A DNA stretch of 35,602 nt, from positions 1-35,602 of the forward strand of contig CALFWM010000089.1 in NCBI GenBank assembly GCA_937928635.1, in the 5' to 3' direction. Under the pieces are notes generated by a model. It was not told the origin of the DNA, searched no databases, and worked only from the letters and a program-made list of their open reading frames with translations. The translations under genes and the position numbers were made by a program. Of this stretch, positions 22,995-31,757 are shown one piece after another; position 1 is the first letter of the stretch; every line of letters starts with the position of its first letter. Origin of the DNA: an uncultured Sulfitobacter sp. (GTDB taxonomy: Bacteria; Pseudomonadota; Alphaproteobacteria; Rhodobacterales; Rhodobacteraceae).

Positions 22995-23541
22995 TTTCAG
23001 GATCCGACAGATGGGTTGGCAGGCCGTCGATACTGTGTTGATTGTGTTCTTTCCAGTAGGTTTTAATGCCCTCCGGGCCTTTGTTTGCGGCCCAGTGATC
23101 CAGCGTGTCGCGCGGGCCGACATGGTCAAAGAAGGGCACGTTGTAGCCGCAACTGGTTTGCACAAGATCAATGGTCAGATCATAGATTTGCCGGGCGGCA
23201 AATGTTTCGGGGAAATGGGCGTTCAGCGCGGCAAAATCCGCATCCCTTGGGTGCAGGGTGCGCGCCGCGCCATAGCTGCGCAGGATCAGCGGGCGTTTGG
23301 TGAAACTGCACCACATTAACGTCACCCGGTTGATGCGCGCCAGATGGGCGGCGGTTTCATTGCCCGACCCGGTGAGATTGCGCCAGATGATCCGGTTGGG
23401 GCCAAGAACCCGCAACGATTCCATATCTTTGGGCGAGACATTGACGCGCCCCACATCCGCAGCGGTGGCGCAGAAAAAGATGTGTTGGTTCTGAATGAAC
23501 GTGATCAGATCATCCGAGAGGGTGTCAAACTGTTTGGCCAT
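22987..23541 (-). CDS. FMN-binding pyridoxamine 5'-phosphate oxidase-family protein
   Basis: 184 aa. The split-barrel flavoprotein fold is indicated by FIQNQHIFFCATAADVGRVNVSPKDMESLRVLGPNRIIWRNLTGSGNETAAHL, the PNPOx-like half that binds FMN, followed by RVTLMWCSFTKRPLILRSYGAARTLHP. The C-terminal part (DLVQTSCGYNVPFFDH and KTYWKEHNQHSIDGLPTH) is characteristic of a PPOX-class subgroup with unknown substrate, not of PdxH itself. It may reduce or oxidise a small molecule using FMN. Its ATG overlaps the glmS stop by one base (TAATG), and its stop overlaps the alkD-like ATG by 8 nt, so it is embedded in one transcription unit from glmU. A functional link to amino-sugar synthesis is not evident. 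Confidence 0.8.
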   Translation of the reverse strand: MAKQFDTLSDDLITFIQNQHIFFCATAADVGRVNVSPKDMESLRVLGPNRIIWRNLTGSGNETAAHLARINRVTLMWCSFTKRPLILRSYGAARTLHPRDADFAALNAHFPETFAARQIYDLTIDLVQTSCGYNVPFFDHVGPRDTLDHWAANKGPEGIKTYWKEHNQHSIDGLPTHLSDPENA

Positions 23542-25361
23542 TATTCCACCGTAACCGATTTGGCGAGATTGCGGGGCTGGTCCACATCAGTGCCTTTGGC
23601 AACGGCCGTGTGATAGGCCAGTAATTGTGCGGGGATGGCATAGAGGATCGGGGCCAGTGCATCCGCGATGGAGGGCATTTCGATGCTGGCCCAGACGCCT
23701 TCTGATGCCTCCGCGAGACCTTGCGCGTCAGAGATCAGGATGACCTTGCCCTTGCGTGCCATGACCTCTTGCATGTTGCTGACGGTCTTATCAAACAGCG
23801 CATCGCGCGGGGCCATGACCACCACAGGTACGTTTTCATCGACCAGGGCGATAGGCCCGTGTTTGAGCTCACCTGATGCATAAGCCTCGGCGTGGATATA
23901 GCTGATTTCTTTTAGTTTTAGCGCACCTTCATGGGCGAGGGGGTACATATGCCCGCGCCCCAAAAACAACACGTCCCGCGCTGAGGCCAGTTTGCGCGCG
24001 GCGGCGGCCATGGTTTCGTTCTGCTCCAAGGCGGTGTTGATGATGGCGGGCAAACCGCGCAGGGCCGAGATGTGATCGGCAATTGCGTCTTTGCCAAGTG
24101 CACCGGTGTCCTGTGCCGCTTTCAGCACCAATGTGAACAGCACGGTCAATTGGCAGCTGAAGGCTTTGGTCGAGGCCACGCCCACTTCAACACCTGCATG
24201 GATGGGCAGGTAAAGATCGCTTTCGCGCGCGATGGAGCTTTCGTTGACGTTGACCACGGAGGCGATCTTGGCGGCTTTGCCGCTGCAATACCGCAGGGCG
24301 GCAAGCGTGTCGGCGGTTTCGCCCGACTGGCTGACAAAGATCGCCAGCGTCCGCGCCGGGATCGGGGGTTCGCGGTAACGGAATTCAGAGGCGACATCGA
24401 CCTCAACCGGGATGCGCGCGATTTGTTCAAACCAGTATTTTGCCGTCAGACAGGCCAGATAGGCCGTGCCACAGGCCACCATGGTGATGCGGTCTATCTG
24501 TGTAAAATCAATACCTTCTGCGGGCAAGGTAATGTTGCCCTCGGTGCTGATGTAGTTTTGCAGCGCGCCGTGGATCACACCGGGCTGTTCGGCAATTTCT
24601 TTGGCCATGAAGTGTTTGTGCCCGCCTTTGTCGATGCGGGTGTTGTCGATCTGGATCGTTTTGATTGCGCGGTTTGCCAGATTGCCATCCGCATCCCGGA
24701 TTTCGACACTTTTGCGGGTGATGATGGCGTGATCGCCCTCTTCCAGATAACAAATACGGTCGGTCAGCGGGGACAGCGCGATGGCGTCAGATCCGACAAA
24801 CATTTCACCGTCGCCATAGCCAAGCGCCAGGGGGGAGCCCTTGCGGGCCGCGATCATCAGATCGTCCTCTCCATCAAATAAAAACGCGAGGGCAAAGGCC
24901 CCTTCAAGCCGGGTCAGGGTTTTTTGCGTGGCCTCGATGGGGGACAGGCCCGCATCCATGTGGTGCTGCGTCAACAGCGCGACGGTTTCGGTGTCGGTCT
25001 CGGTCACAAAGGTCACGCCAGCCGCTGCAAGCTCTTCGCGCAACTCGCGAAAATTCTCGATGATGCCGTTGTGGACCACGGCAACGCCACCGGCCTGATG
25101 GGGGTGCGCATTTGTGACGCTGGGCCCGCCGTGCGTGGCCCAGCGGGTGTGACCAATGCCGGATTTACCGGCCAGTGGTTCATGCACCAACAGATCGCTG
25201 AGGTTCACCAGTTTGCCAACCGCGCGACGGCGTGCAAGTTCGCCGCCGTTGATCGTGGCAATGCCCGCGCTGTCATAACCGCGATATTCCAGACGTTTCA
25301 GCGCCTCCACCAGGATGGGTGCCGCTTCGTGATCGCCCAATACACCAACAATTCCACACAT
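23541..25361 (-). CDS. glmS: Glucosamine-fructose-6-phosphate aminotransferase (isomerising)
   Basis: 606 aa, full length. It makes glucosamine-6-phosphate from fructose-6-phosphate and glutamine, the entry to UDP-GlcNAc for peptidoglycan and lipopolysaccharide. The N-terminal glutaminase domain starts MCGIVGVLG with nucleophile C2, then YRGYDSAGIA, GHTRWATHGGPS and VVHNGIIENF. Two SIS sugar-isomerase domains follow (VACGTAYLACL, FVSQSGETADTLAAL, FLGRGHMYPLAHEGALKLKEISYIHAEAYASGELKHGP). It ends with the family tail DVDQPRNLAKSVTVE. The ATG is 2 bp after the glmU stop, and the stop overlaps the next gene by one base. It is co-transcribed with glmU in the usual order. No glmS ribozyme is seen, nor is room left for one. 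Confidence 0.98.
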   Translation of the reverse strand: MCGIVGVLGDHEAAPILVEALKRLEYRGYDSAGIATINGGELARRRAVGKLVNLSDLLVHEPLAGKSGIGHTRWATHGGPSVTNAHPHQAGGVAVVHNGIIENFRELREELAAAGVTFVTETDTETVALLTQHHMDAGLSPIEATQKTLTRLEGAFALAFLFDGEDDLMIAARKGSPLALGYGDGEMFVGSDAIALSPLTDRICYLEEGDHAIITRKSVEIRDADGNLANRAIKTIQIDNTRIDKGGHKHFMAKEIAEQPGVIHGALQNYISTEGNITLPAEGIDFTQIDRITMVACGTAYLACLTAKYWFEQIARIPVEVDVASEFRYREPPIPARTLAIFVSQSGETADTLAALRYCSGKAAKIASVVNVNESSIARESDLYLPIHAGVEVGVASTKAFSCQLTVLFTLVLKAAQDTGALGKDAIADHISALRGLPAIINTALEQNETMAAAARKLASARDVLFLGRGHMYPLAHEGALKLKEISYIHAEAYASGELKHGPIALVDENVPVVVMAPRDALFDKTVSNMQEVMARKGKVILISDAQGLAEASEGVWASIEMPSIADALAPILYAIPAQLLAYHTAVAKGTDVDQPRNLAKSVTVE

Positions 25362-25363
25362 TT

Positions 25364-26716
25364 TTAGCTGCCTCGCTGCGCTTTGGCCTTTTTGGCCTTT
25401 AGCATCTCGAATAATTTTCGGGCCATGCCCGGTTTTTCCACCTGCGGTGCGCGGGCCAATGCAAGGGCATCAGGCTCCACGTCAGAGGTGATCACAGAGC
25501 CGCTGCCGGTCAGGGCCCCATCACCAATCGAAACCGGGGCCACCAGCATGGTGTTTGACCCGATAAAGGCGTTTGCGCCGATCTGGGTGCGATGTTTCAT
25601 CACGCCGTCATAATTGCAAGTGATCGTGCCTGCGCCGATGTTGGCTTTTTTCCCAATGGTGGCGTCACCGATGTAGCTAAGGTGGTTGACCTTGGCCCCG
25701 GCGGCGATTTGCGCGTTTTTGATTTCGACAAAATTGCCAACGCGCACGTCTTCGGCCAGTTCTGTGCCGGGGCGCAGGCGGGCATAGGGGCCAATGATGG
25801 CCCCGCGCGAGACATGACATCCCTCAAGGTGCGAAAACGCGCGGATGGTTGCCCCTGTTTCGACCGTCGCGCCGGGGCCAAAAACCACATTGGGTTCGAT
25901 CACGGTATCGCGGCCAATCACCGTATCACGCGACAGATACACAGTGTCGGGGGCCGTCAGCGTCACACCGTCCTCAATCAATGCGGCGCGGGCGCGGGAT
26001 TGAAACAAGGCATCCGCTGCGGCCAGATCGGCGCGCGAATTGACGCCAAGTGTTTCAGCCTCATCGCAGATAACAGCGGTGGCGGACATCCCGCGGGCAC
26101 GGGCCAGTGCCACGACATCCGTAAGGTAATATTCGCCTGAGGCATTGTCATCGCCAATCTGGGAAATCAGGTCAAACAGCAGGGGTGCGCGACAGGCGGT
26201 TACTCCACCGTTACAAAGGGTTATCGCGCGTTCTTCATCTGTGGCGTCTTTATGCTCAACAATGCGTTCCAGGGTGTCACCCTGCATCACAAGACGGCCA
26301 TATCGTTTGGTATCCGCCGGTTCAAACCCAAGCACCACAACCTCATGGGTGGCCAGTGCATCGACCATTTTTTGCAAGGTTCCCGCACTCAAAAACGGCG
26401 TGTCGCCAAACAACACAAGGGCCGCGCCGTCAAATCCGGCAAGCGCGCCTCGCGCCTGTTGGGCGGCGTGGGCGGTGCCGAGTTGTTCCGTCTGTTCGAC
26501 GACTACGGCGGTTTCATCAAATTCATTGGTGGCGGCGCGCACAAGGTCAAGCCCGTGTCCGGCAACCACAACCGTATGGGCAGGCTCTAGCCCGGCGGCA
26601 GAGGCCATCGCGTGTTCCAGCAAAGGGGCCTGCGCCACCTTGTGCAACACTTTTGGCAAGTCCGAATTCATCCGCGTGCCCTTGCCCGCAGCAAGAATAA
26701 TCAGGGCTGTTTTCAT
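25364..26716 (-). CDS. glmU: Bifunctional UDP-GlcNAc pyrophosphorylase / GlcN-1-P acetyltransferase
   Basis: 450 aa, full length for GlmU, which acetylates glucosamine-1-phosphate and couples it to UTP. The N-terminal nucleotidyltransferase has LAAGKGTRMNSDLPKVLHKV at residues 8-27 and the conserved FGDTPFL near residue 102. From about 230 a left-handed beta-helix of hexapeptide repeats runs through LEGCHVSRGAIIGPYARLRPGTEL, NFVEIKNAQIAAGAKVNHLSYIGDATIG and NIGAGTITCNYDG, the acetyltransferase active-site stretch. It is the first gene of the leftward unit glmU-glmS-FMN protein-alkD, divergent from gph with 130 bp between. The ribosome-binding site is weak (AAGAGAA). Together with glmS it supplies envelope amino sugar. 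Confidence 0.97.
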   Translation of the reverse strand: MKTALIILAAGKGTRMNSDLPKVLHKVAQAPLLEHAMASAAGLEPAHTVVVAGHGLDLVRAATNEFDETAVVVEQTEQLGTAHAAQQARGALAGFDGAALVLFGDTPFLSAGTLQKMVDALATHEVVVLGFEPADTKRYGRLVMQGDTLERIVEHKDATDEERAITLCNGGVTACRAPLLFDLISQIGDDNASGEYYLTDVVALARARGMSATAVICDEAETLGVNSRADLAAADALFQSRARAALIEDGVTLTAPDTVYLSRDTVIGRDTVIEPNVVFGPGATVETGATIRAFSHLEGCHVSRGAIIGPYARLRPGTELAEDVRVGNFVEIKNAQIAAGAKVNHLSYIGDATIGKKANIGAGTITCNYDGVMKHRTQIGANAFIGSNTMLVAPVSIGDGALTGSGSVITSDVEPDALALARAPQVEKPGMARKLFEMLKAKKAKAQRGS

Positions 26717-26846
26717 GGTTTTCTCTTTATGCTCTACCTCAGATGCTGTTTACGCGCTTGTGACAAAGGCGCAAGGCTTGGCCCAATCAAACATGGTTGC
26801 GGCTTGCAACATCACGTGGCGGGGTATCGCCGAAATGAGGGTAGAA

Positions 26847-27524
26847 ATGGGCAAAACAGTGGTTTTTGATCTGGACGGCACCCTGGCTGACACCAGCGGG
26901 GATTTGATTGCTGCGGCAAACGTCTGTTTTCGCAAAATGGGGGTGGGGGATATGCTGGACCCGGCCACCGATGCGGCGACGGCCCTGCGGGGTGGACGCG
27001 CGATGTTGCGCCTGGGGTTGGAGCGGCTGGGGCGCGGCGGCGAAGAGGCGGTGATAGATGAGAATTATCACGTTTTGATAGAGGCTTATCGCGAGAACAT
27101 CAATAATTACACGGTGCTCTATCCCGGCGCAATGAAAGCTGTAGAGACCCTCAAAACAGCCGGCTACCGCGTGGCGATTTGCACCAATAAACCCACTGCC
27201 TTGGCCGAGCAATTGCTGCGCGACCTTGGGGTCTGGGAGGCCTTTGGTGCGATGCTGGGCGCGGACAGTTTGCCGGTGCGCAAACCGGACCCCGAGCATC
27301 TGTTTGAAACAGTACGCCGCGCCGGAGGAGACCCGGACAATTGTGTGTTAATTGGTGACACAATTACTGACCGCAAGACGGCGGAGGCCGCAGGAGTGCC
27401 CTGTGTGCTGGTCACTTTTGGCCCGGCGGGGGGGGATATGGCCGCGCTCGCGCCAGAGGCACTGCTGGATGATTACGCCGCCTTGCCCGGCATGATCACG
27501 GAAATGATGGGGCCGGTAACATGA
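26847..27524 (+). CDS. gph: Phosphoglycolate phosphatase-like HAD hydrolase
   Basis: 225 aa HAD-superfamily phosphatase, length as for Gph, which recycles 2-phosphoglycolate. HAD motif I is VVFDLDGTLADT with D8 and D10, motif II lies in VAICTNKP (near 109-116), the Lys motif in VRKPDPEHLF, and motif IV in VLIGDTITDRKTAEAAG. The cap domain lies between residues 15 and 85. The ATG at 26847 is preferred because GAGGG lies 5 nt upstream; an in-frame ATG at 26835 has no site. The gene overlaps the next one by 4 nt (ATGA). Strict phosphoglycolate specificity is an inference; other sugar phosphates are possible. Confidence 0.88.
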   Translation: MGKTVVFDLDGTLADTSGDLIAAANVCFRKMGVGDMLDPATDAATALRGGRAMLRLGLERLGRGGEEAVIDENYHVLIEAYRENINNYTVLYPGAMKAVETLKTAGYRVAICTNKPTALAEQLLRDLGVWEAFGAMLGADSLPVRKPDPEHLFETVRRAGGDPDNCVLIGDTITDRKTAEAAGVPCVLVTFGPAGGDMAALAPEALLDDYAALPGMITEMMGPVT

Positions 27525-28717
27525 GCGAGGTTTTTACCGGCAGTTTCACCCAGCAGGAACCGATCCCGGAAGAAGGCATCGAAGCGGCCATTACCGTGAT
27601 GCGGTCGGGGCGTTTGCACCGGTATAACACTGCGCCAGATGAACTGGCCGAGACCGTGCTGCTGGAGCAGGAATTTGCCCGGATGGTGGGCAAGAAATAC
27701 TGCCTTGCCGTGGCCTCCGGTGGCTATGCCATGGCCACGGCCCTGCGCGCGGTAGGCGTGAAACCGGGGGACCGTGTATTGACCAACACCTTTACCCTAG
27801 CCCCTGTTCCAGGCGCGATTGCGGCGGTGGGGGCAGTGCCGGTTTTTGTGGGGGTCACGGATCAGCTGGTCATTGATCTGGAGGACCTTGGCGCCAAAGT
27901 TGATCAGTCCGATGTCCTGCTGCTCAGCCACATGCGGGGGCATCTGGCGGATATGGACGCGCTGATGGCGATCTGTGACGCGGCAGGTGTCACGGTGATT
28001 GAGGATTGCGCCCATACCATGGGGGCGGCGTGGAAGGGCGTGGCCTCTGGCACGCAGGGGCGCGTGGGATGTTATTCGTGTCAGACCTATAAACATGTGA
28101 ACTCCGGTGAGGGTGGCTTGTTTGTGACGGACGATGCGGTGGTTGCGGCGCGGGCGGTGATCTTGTCCGGGTCTTACATGCTTTATGAGCGGCATCTGGC
28201 CGGGCCACCCGCAGAGGCGTTTGAGAACATCCGCTATGAAATGCCCAATATCTCGGGGCGCATGGACAATTTGCGTGCCGCGATTTTGCGGCCTCAGTTG
28301 CGGGCGCTGAATGAACAGTGCGCGCGGTGGAATGCGCGGTATTTCGAGATTGAGAAGGGGCTGCGCAACACGCCGGGCCTGACCGTGATTGAACGCCCTG
28401 AGGAGGAGAGCATCGTTGGGTCATCCATCCAGTTTTTGCTGACAGACTGGAGCGAAGCGGCCGTACGCGATGTGATTGCGCGCTGTGCGCAGCGCGGTGT
28501 GGAGTTAAAGTGGTTTGGCGGGGCGGAGCCGCATGGTTTTACCAGCCGCTATGACAGTTGGCGTTATGTGGATGCGCCGCGGATGCCCGCCAGTGATCGT
28601 GTGTTGGCCGGTATTGTGGACATGCGGGTGCCGCTGACGTTTTCGCTGGAGGATTGCGCGCTGATTGCGCGGATCATCAAGGCGGAGGTTGGCACCGTCT
28701 ATCAGGGTGGCGTGTGA
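27521..28717 (+). CDS. DegT/DnrJ/EryC1/StrS-family PLP aminotransferase
   Basis: 398 aa. The fold-type I aminotransferase family acts mostly on nucleotide-linked keto sugars. The internal-aldimine Lys is K191 in QTYKHVNSGEGGLFV, the PLP-nitrogen Asp is D162 in VIEDCAHTMGA, and the phosphate-cup region SGGYAMATALRAVG is at about 66-79. TFTLAPVPGAIAAVGAVPVFV near 90-110 is the usual substrate-entry strand. It starts inside the end of gph (ATGA overlap) without its own clear ribosome-binding site, so it is translationally coupled. No other nucleotide-sugar genes are adjacent except glmU/glmS on the other strand. The substrate is unknown, and a role in surface polysaccharide or an amino-sugar-like metabolite is only a guess. 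Confidence 0.85.
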   Translation: MSEVFTGSFTQQEPIPEEGIEAAITVMRSGRLHRYNTAPDELAETVLLEQEFARMVGKKYCLAVASGGYAMATALRAVGVKPGDRVLTNTFTLAPVPGAIAAVGAVPVFVGVTDQLVIDLEDLGAKVDQSDVLLLSHMRGHLADMDALMAICDAAGVTVIEDCAHTMGAAWKGVASGTQGRVGCYSCQTYKHVNSGEGGLFVTDDAVVAARAVILSGSYMLYERHLAGPPAEAFENIRYEMPNISGRMDNLRAAILRPQLRALNEQCARWNARYFEIEKGLRNTPGLTVIERPEEESIVGSSIQFLLTDWSEAAVRDVIARCAQRGVELKWFGGAEPHGFTSRYDSWRYVDAPRMPASDRVLAGIVDMRVPLTFSLEDCALIARIIKAEVGTVYQGGV

Positions 28718-28783
28718 TCCAATAGAGCGCTGACGCGCAGGCCTTAGTCTGATGTGCTGCGGGTGCCTCAGGGCGCAGGATGG

Positions 28784-28830
28784 TTGACGGAACCTTTGCC
28801 ACTTGGTAGCTAATGAACAAGTGTTCAATA
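28784..28830 (+). promoter_or_regulatory. Promoter and palindromic operator ahead of the leucine-degradation operon
   Basis: TTGACG (28784-28789) is followed after 17 bp by TAGCTA (28807-28812), a weak -10. Overlapping and following it is a near-perfect palindrome, TAATGAACA-AG-TGTTCAATA (28811-28830, 8 of 9 positions paired). A repressor bound there would block RNA polymerase. The half-site TGTTCAAT recurs at 28854-28861, exactly 32 bp on, over the ivd start codon. The regulator is not in the window; TetR- or MerR-type regulators of liu genes are known, but the match is inference. Confidence 0.5.
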
Positions 28831-28852
28831 AATCTGTTCCTGAGGATGTGGC

Positions 28853-30016
28853 ATGTTCAATGCAGTGATGAATTTTGATCTGGGCGACGATGTGACAGCC
28901 TTGCGCGACATGGTGCACCGCTGGGCGCAGGAGCGGGTCAAACCGATGGCCGCGCAGGTGGATCTGGACAACAGCTTTCCCGCAGAGCTGTGGCGCGAAA
29001 TGGGAGATCTTGGCCTGTTGGGCATGACCGTCGAAGAGGAATTTGGCGGCACCGCGATGGGCTATGTCGCCCATACCGTCGCGGTTGAGGAGATCGCGCG
29101 GGCCTCGGCCTCTGTGTCCTTGTCCTATGGGGCGCATTCCAACCTGTGCCTGAACCAAATCCGGTTGAATGGCACGGCGGAGCAAAAGGCAAAGTATTTG
29201 CCAAAGCTGTGTTCAGGGGAGCATGTGGGGGCCCTGGCCATGTCAGAGCCGTCGGCGGGCAGCGATGTCGTGTCGATGAAGTTGCACGCGGAAAAGCGCA
29301 ATGATCACTACAGGTTGTCGGGCAACAAATACTGGATCACCAATGGGCCGGATGCGGACACGCTGGTGGTCTATGCCAAAACCGACCCGGAGGCCGGATC
29401 GCGTGGGATGACGGCGTTTTTGATTGAAAAGTCGATGAAAGGGTTCAGCACGGGCGCGCATTTTGACAAGCTGGGCATGCGCGGTTCCAACACCGCAGAG
29501 CTGATCTTTGATGAGTGCGAGGTGCCGTTTGAAAACGTGCTGGGCGAAGAGGGGCGCGGGGTTGCCGTGCTGATGTCGGGCCTTGATTACGAACGGGTTG
29601 TGCTGGCGGGCATTGGTTTGGGCATCATGGCCGCCTGTCTGGATGAGATCATGCCCTACATGGCGGAGCGCAAGCAATTTGGCCAGCCCATTGGGAACTT
29701 TCAGCTGATGCAGGGCAAGATGGCGGATATGTACACGGCGATGAATTCATCGCGGGCCTATGTCTATGAGGTCGCCAAGGCGTGCGACCGTGGGGATGTG
29801 ACCAGACAGGATGCCGCCGCCTGCTGCCTTTACGCCTCAGAGCGGGCGATGGTGCAGGCGCATCAGGCGGTGCAGGCCATGGGCGGTGCGGGGTATCTGA
29901 GCGACAATCCCGTGGGCCGTATTTTCCGCGATGCCAAGCTGATGGAGATTGGCGCGGGCACGTCGGAAATTCGGCGCATGTTGGTGGGCCGCGAAATGAT
30001 GTCTGCGATGGGGTGA
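28853..30016 (+). CDS. ivd: Isovaleryl-CoA dehydrogenase
   Basis: 387 aa acyl-CoA dehydrogenase, first step after the branched-chain keto acid complex in leucine breakdown: isovaleryl-CoA to 3-methylcrotonyl-CoA with FAD, electrons to ETF. Family blocks are ALAMSEPSAGSDVVSMKLHAEK near 127-148, KYWITNGPDADTLVVYAKT, KLGMRGSNTAELIFDECEVP near 206-225 and the C-terminal GGAGYLSDNPVGRIFRDAK...IGAGTSEIRRMLVGRE. The catalytic Glu is in LDYERVVLAG (E247), the internal position characteristic of isovaleryl-CoA dehydrogenase rather than the C-terminal position of short/medium-chain enzymes. GAGGA lies 8 nt before the ATG. It is the first gene of the operon with MCC and HMG-CoA lyase, which fixes the substrate assignment. 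Confidence 0.95.
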   Translation: MFNAVMNFDLGDDVTALRDMVHRWAQERVKPMAAQVDLDNSFPAELWREMGDLGLLGMTVEEEFGGTAMGYVAHTVAVEEIARASASVSLSYGAHSNLCLNQIRLNGTAEQKAKYLPKLCSGEHVGALAMSEPSAGSDVVSMKLHAEKRNDHYRLSGNKYWITNGPDADTLVVYAKTDPEAGSRGMTAFLIEKSMKGFSTGAHFDKLGMRGSNTAELIFDECEVPFENVLGEEGRGVAVLMSGLDYERVVLAGIGLGIMAACLDEIMPYMAERKQFGQPIGNFQLMQGKMADMYTAMNSSRAYVYEVAKACDRGDVTRQDAAACCLYASERAMVQAHQAVQAMGGAGYLSDNPVGRIFRDAKLMEIGAGTSEIRRMLVGREMMSAMG

Positions 30017-30049
30017 GGCCCGCTTGGCCCCCATAAAAAGGAAACTGCG

Positions 30050-31654
30050 ATGAAACTCACGTCACAGGCCGTGCCGTCCTCAGAGGCCTTCAAGGCAAAC
30101 AAGGCCGCGCATCTTGCGGCTTTGGCGCAGGTGGAGGAGGCCGCACAGGCGGCGGCCTTTGGGGGGGGCGAAAAATCCCGTGCGCGTCATGAAAGCCGGG
30201 GCAAGATGCTGCCGCGCGAGCGGGTGGCAAACCTGCTGGATGCAGGATCGCCGTTTCTGGAAGTGGGCGCCGTAGCCGCGCATGGGCTTTATGACGGGGC
30301 AGCACCCTGTGCGGGTGTGATTGCGGGCGTCGGGCAGGTGGCCGGTCAGGACGTTATGGTGATTTGCAACGATGCAACCGTCAAAGGCGGGACATATTAC
30401 CCGATGACGGTCAAAAAGCACCTGCGCGCACAGGAGATTGCGGAGGAAAACAATCTTCCTTGCGTCTATCTGGTCGACTCAGGGGGCGCAAACCTGCCCA
30501 ATCAGGATGAGGTTTTCCCGGACCGCGATCACTTTGGCCGGATTTTCTATAATCAGGCGCGGATGAGCGGGAAGGGCATTCCGCAGATTGCCGTCGTGAT
30601 GGGGTCTTGTACGGCGGGCGGGGCCTATGTGCCTGCGATGTCGGATGTGACGATCATTGTAAAGGAACAGGGGACGATCTTTTTGGCCGGGCCGCCCCTG
30701 GTCAAAGCGGCGACGGGTGAGGTTGTCACGGCCGAGGATCTGGGCGGCGGTGATGTGCACACGCGGCTGTCTGGCGTGGCGGATTATTTGGCGGAGGATG
30801 ACGCCCATGCGCTGGCCCTCGCGCGCCATGCGGTGGGACAGTTGAACCGGACCAAACCGCACACAGTGGAATGGGCCAACGCCGAAGAACCGGCCTATGA
30901 TCCGGCTGAGATGTTGGGCGTGGTCCCCGGCGATCTGCGCACGCCTTATGACATCCGCGAGGTGATCGCGCGGGTGGTAGATGGCAGCCGGTTTGATGAG
31001 TTCAAGGCGCGCTTTGGTGAAACGCTTGTTACTGGATTTGCCCATCTCAAAGGCTGCCCAGTCGGGATCATTGCCAACAATGGCGTGCTTTTTTCTGAGG
31101 CCGCGCAAAAGGGTGCGCATTTTGTGGAACTGTGCTCGCAGCGCGGTATCCCACTGGTTTTCCTGCAAAATATCACCGGGTTCATGGTCGGGCGCAAATA
31201 CGAAAACGAAGGCATCGCGCGGCACGGGGCCAAGATGGTCACGGCGGTGGCCTGTACCGAAGTGCCCAAGATCACCATGCTGGTGGGTGGTTCTTTTGGC
31301 GCAGGTAACTACGGCATGGCAGGGCGCGCCTATTCCCCTCGGTTCATGTGGACCTGGCCCAATTCGCGTATCTCTGTGATGGGCGGCGCGCAGGCGGCGG
31401 GGGTGCTGGCAACCGTGAAACGCGATGCAATTGAGCGGGGCGGCGGGGAATGGTCAGAGGCCGAAGAAGCCGCGTTTATGCAGCCGACAATTGACATGTT
31501 TGAGGAGCAAAGCCATCCGCTTTATGCCTCTGCGCTGCTGTGGGACGACGGGATTGTGGATCCGCGCAAGACGCGCGATGTGCTGGCGCTGTCACTCAGG
31601 ACCAGCCTGAACGCGCCGATCAAGGAGACCCGTTTTGGCGTGTTCCGGATGTGA
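30050..31654 (+). CDS. mccB: Methylcrotonyl-CoA carboxylase beta (carboxyltransferase) subunit
   Basis: 534 aa, normal length. It transfers CO2 from biotin to 3-methylcrotonyl-CoA, giving 3-methylglutaconyl-CoA. Crotonase-fold carboxyltransferase motifs are GKMLPRERVANLLDAGSPFLEVG near residues 51-73, ICNDATVKGGTYYPMTVKKHLRAQEIA, VYLVDSGGANLPNQDEVFPDRDHFGRIFYNQA (typical of MCC), VMGSCTAGGAYVPAMSD, and in the C half ITGFMVGRKYENEGIARHGAKMV and GSFGAGNYGMAGRAYSPRF. AAGGA precedes the ATG. It follows ivd by 33 bp and pairs with the biotin-bearing alpha subunit downstream. In between lie two tandem GGGGGC palindromes. Confidence 0.96.
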   Translation: MKLTSQAVPSSEAFKANKAAHLAALAQVEEAAQAAAFGGGEKSRARHESRGKMLPRERVANLLDAGSPFLEVGAVAAHGLYDGAAPCAGVIAGVGQVAGQDVMVICNDATVKGGTYYPMTVKKHLRAQEIAEENNLPCVYLVDSGGANLPNQDEVFPDRDHFGRIFYNQARMSGKGIPQIAVVMGSCTAGGAYVPAMSDVTIIVKEQGTIFLAGPPLVKAATGEVVTAEDLGGGDVHTRLSGVADYLAEDDAHALALARHAVGQLNRTKPHTVEWANAEEPAYDPAEMLGVVPGDLRTPYDIREVIARVVDGSRFDEFKARFGETLVTGFAHLKGCPVGIIANNGVLFSEAAQKGAHFVELCSQRGIPLVFLQNITGFMVGRKYENEGIARHGAKMVTAVACTEVPKITMLVGGSFGAGNYGMAGRAYSPRFMWTWPNSRISVMGGAQAAGVLATVKRDAIERGGGEWSEAEEAAFMQPTIDMFEEQSHPLYASALLWDDGIVDPRKTRDVLALSLRTSLNAPIKETRFGVFRM

Positions 31655-31703
31655 GGGTGCAGCGGTTTTGGTGTTATATTGAGCGGCTCCGCAGACGCAG
31701 CGC

Positions 31704-31757
31704 TACATTGGGGGCCAGCCCCCAAACGAGAGGTACATTGGGGGCCAGCCCCCAAAC
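31704..31757. repeat. Two tandem palindromes between mccB and mccA
   Basis: TACA, TTGGGGGC-CA-GCCCCCAA, AC occurs twice (31704-31727 and 31734-31757) as a 24-bp unit with a 30-bp period. Each contains a perfect 8-bp stem. The repeats occupy much of the 142-bp gap between two subunits of one enzyme, 40 bp before the mccA ATG. This differs in sequence from the GGCGGGCC family. As RNA the two hairpins could stabilise or separate the mccB and mccA messages. Confidence 0.85.

Noticed and set aside
26145..26846. Upstream extension of the gph reading frame (a 459-aa product)
   Set aside because: The extension is antisense to glmU and low in complexity; the HAD domain begins at MGKTVVFDLDGT with its own ribosome-binding site.
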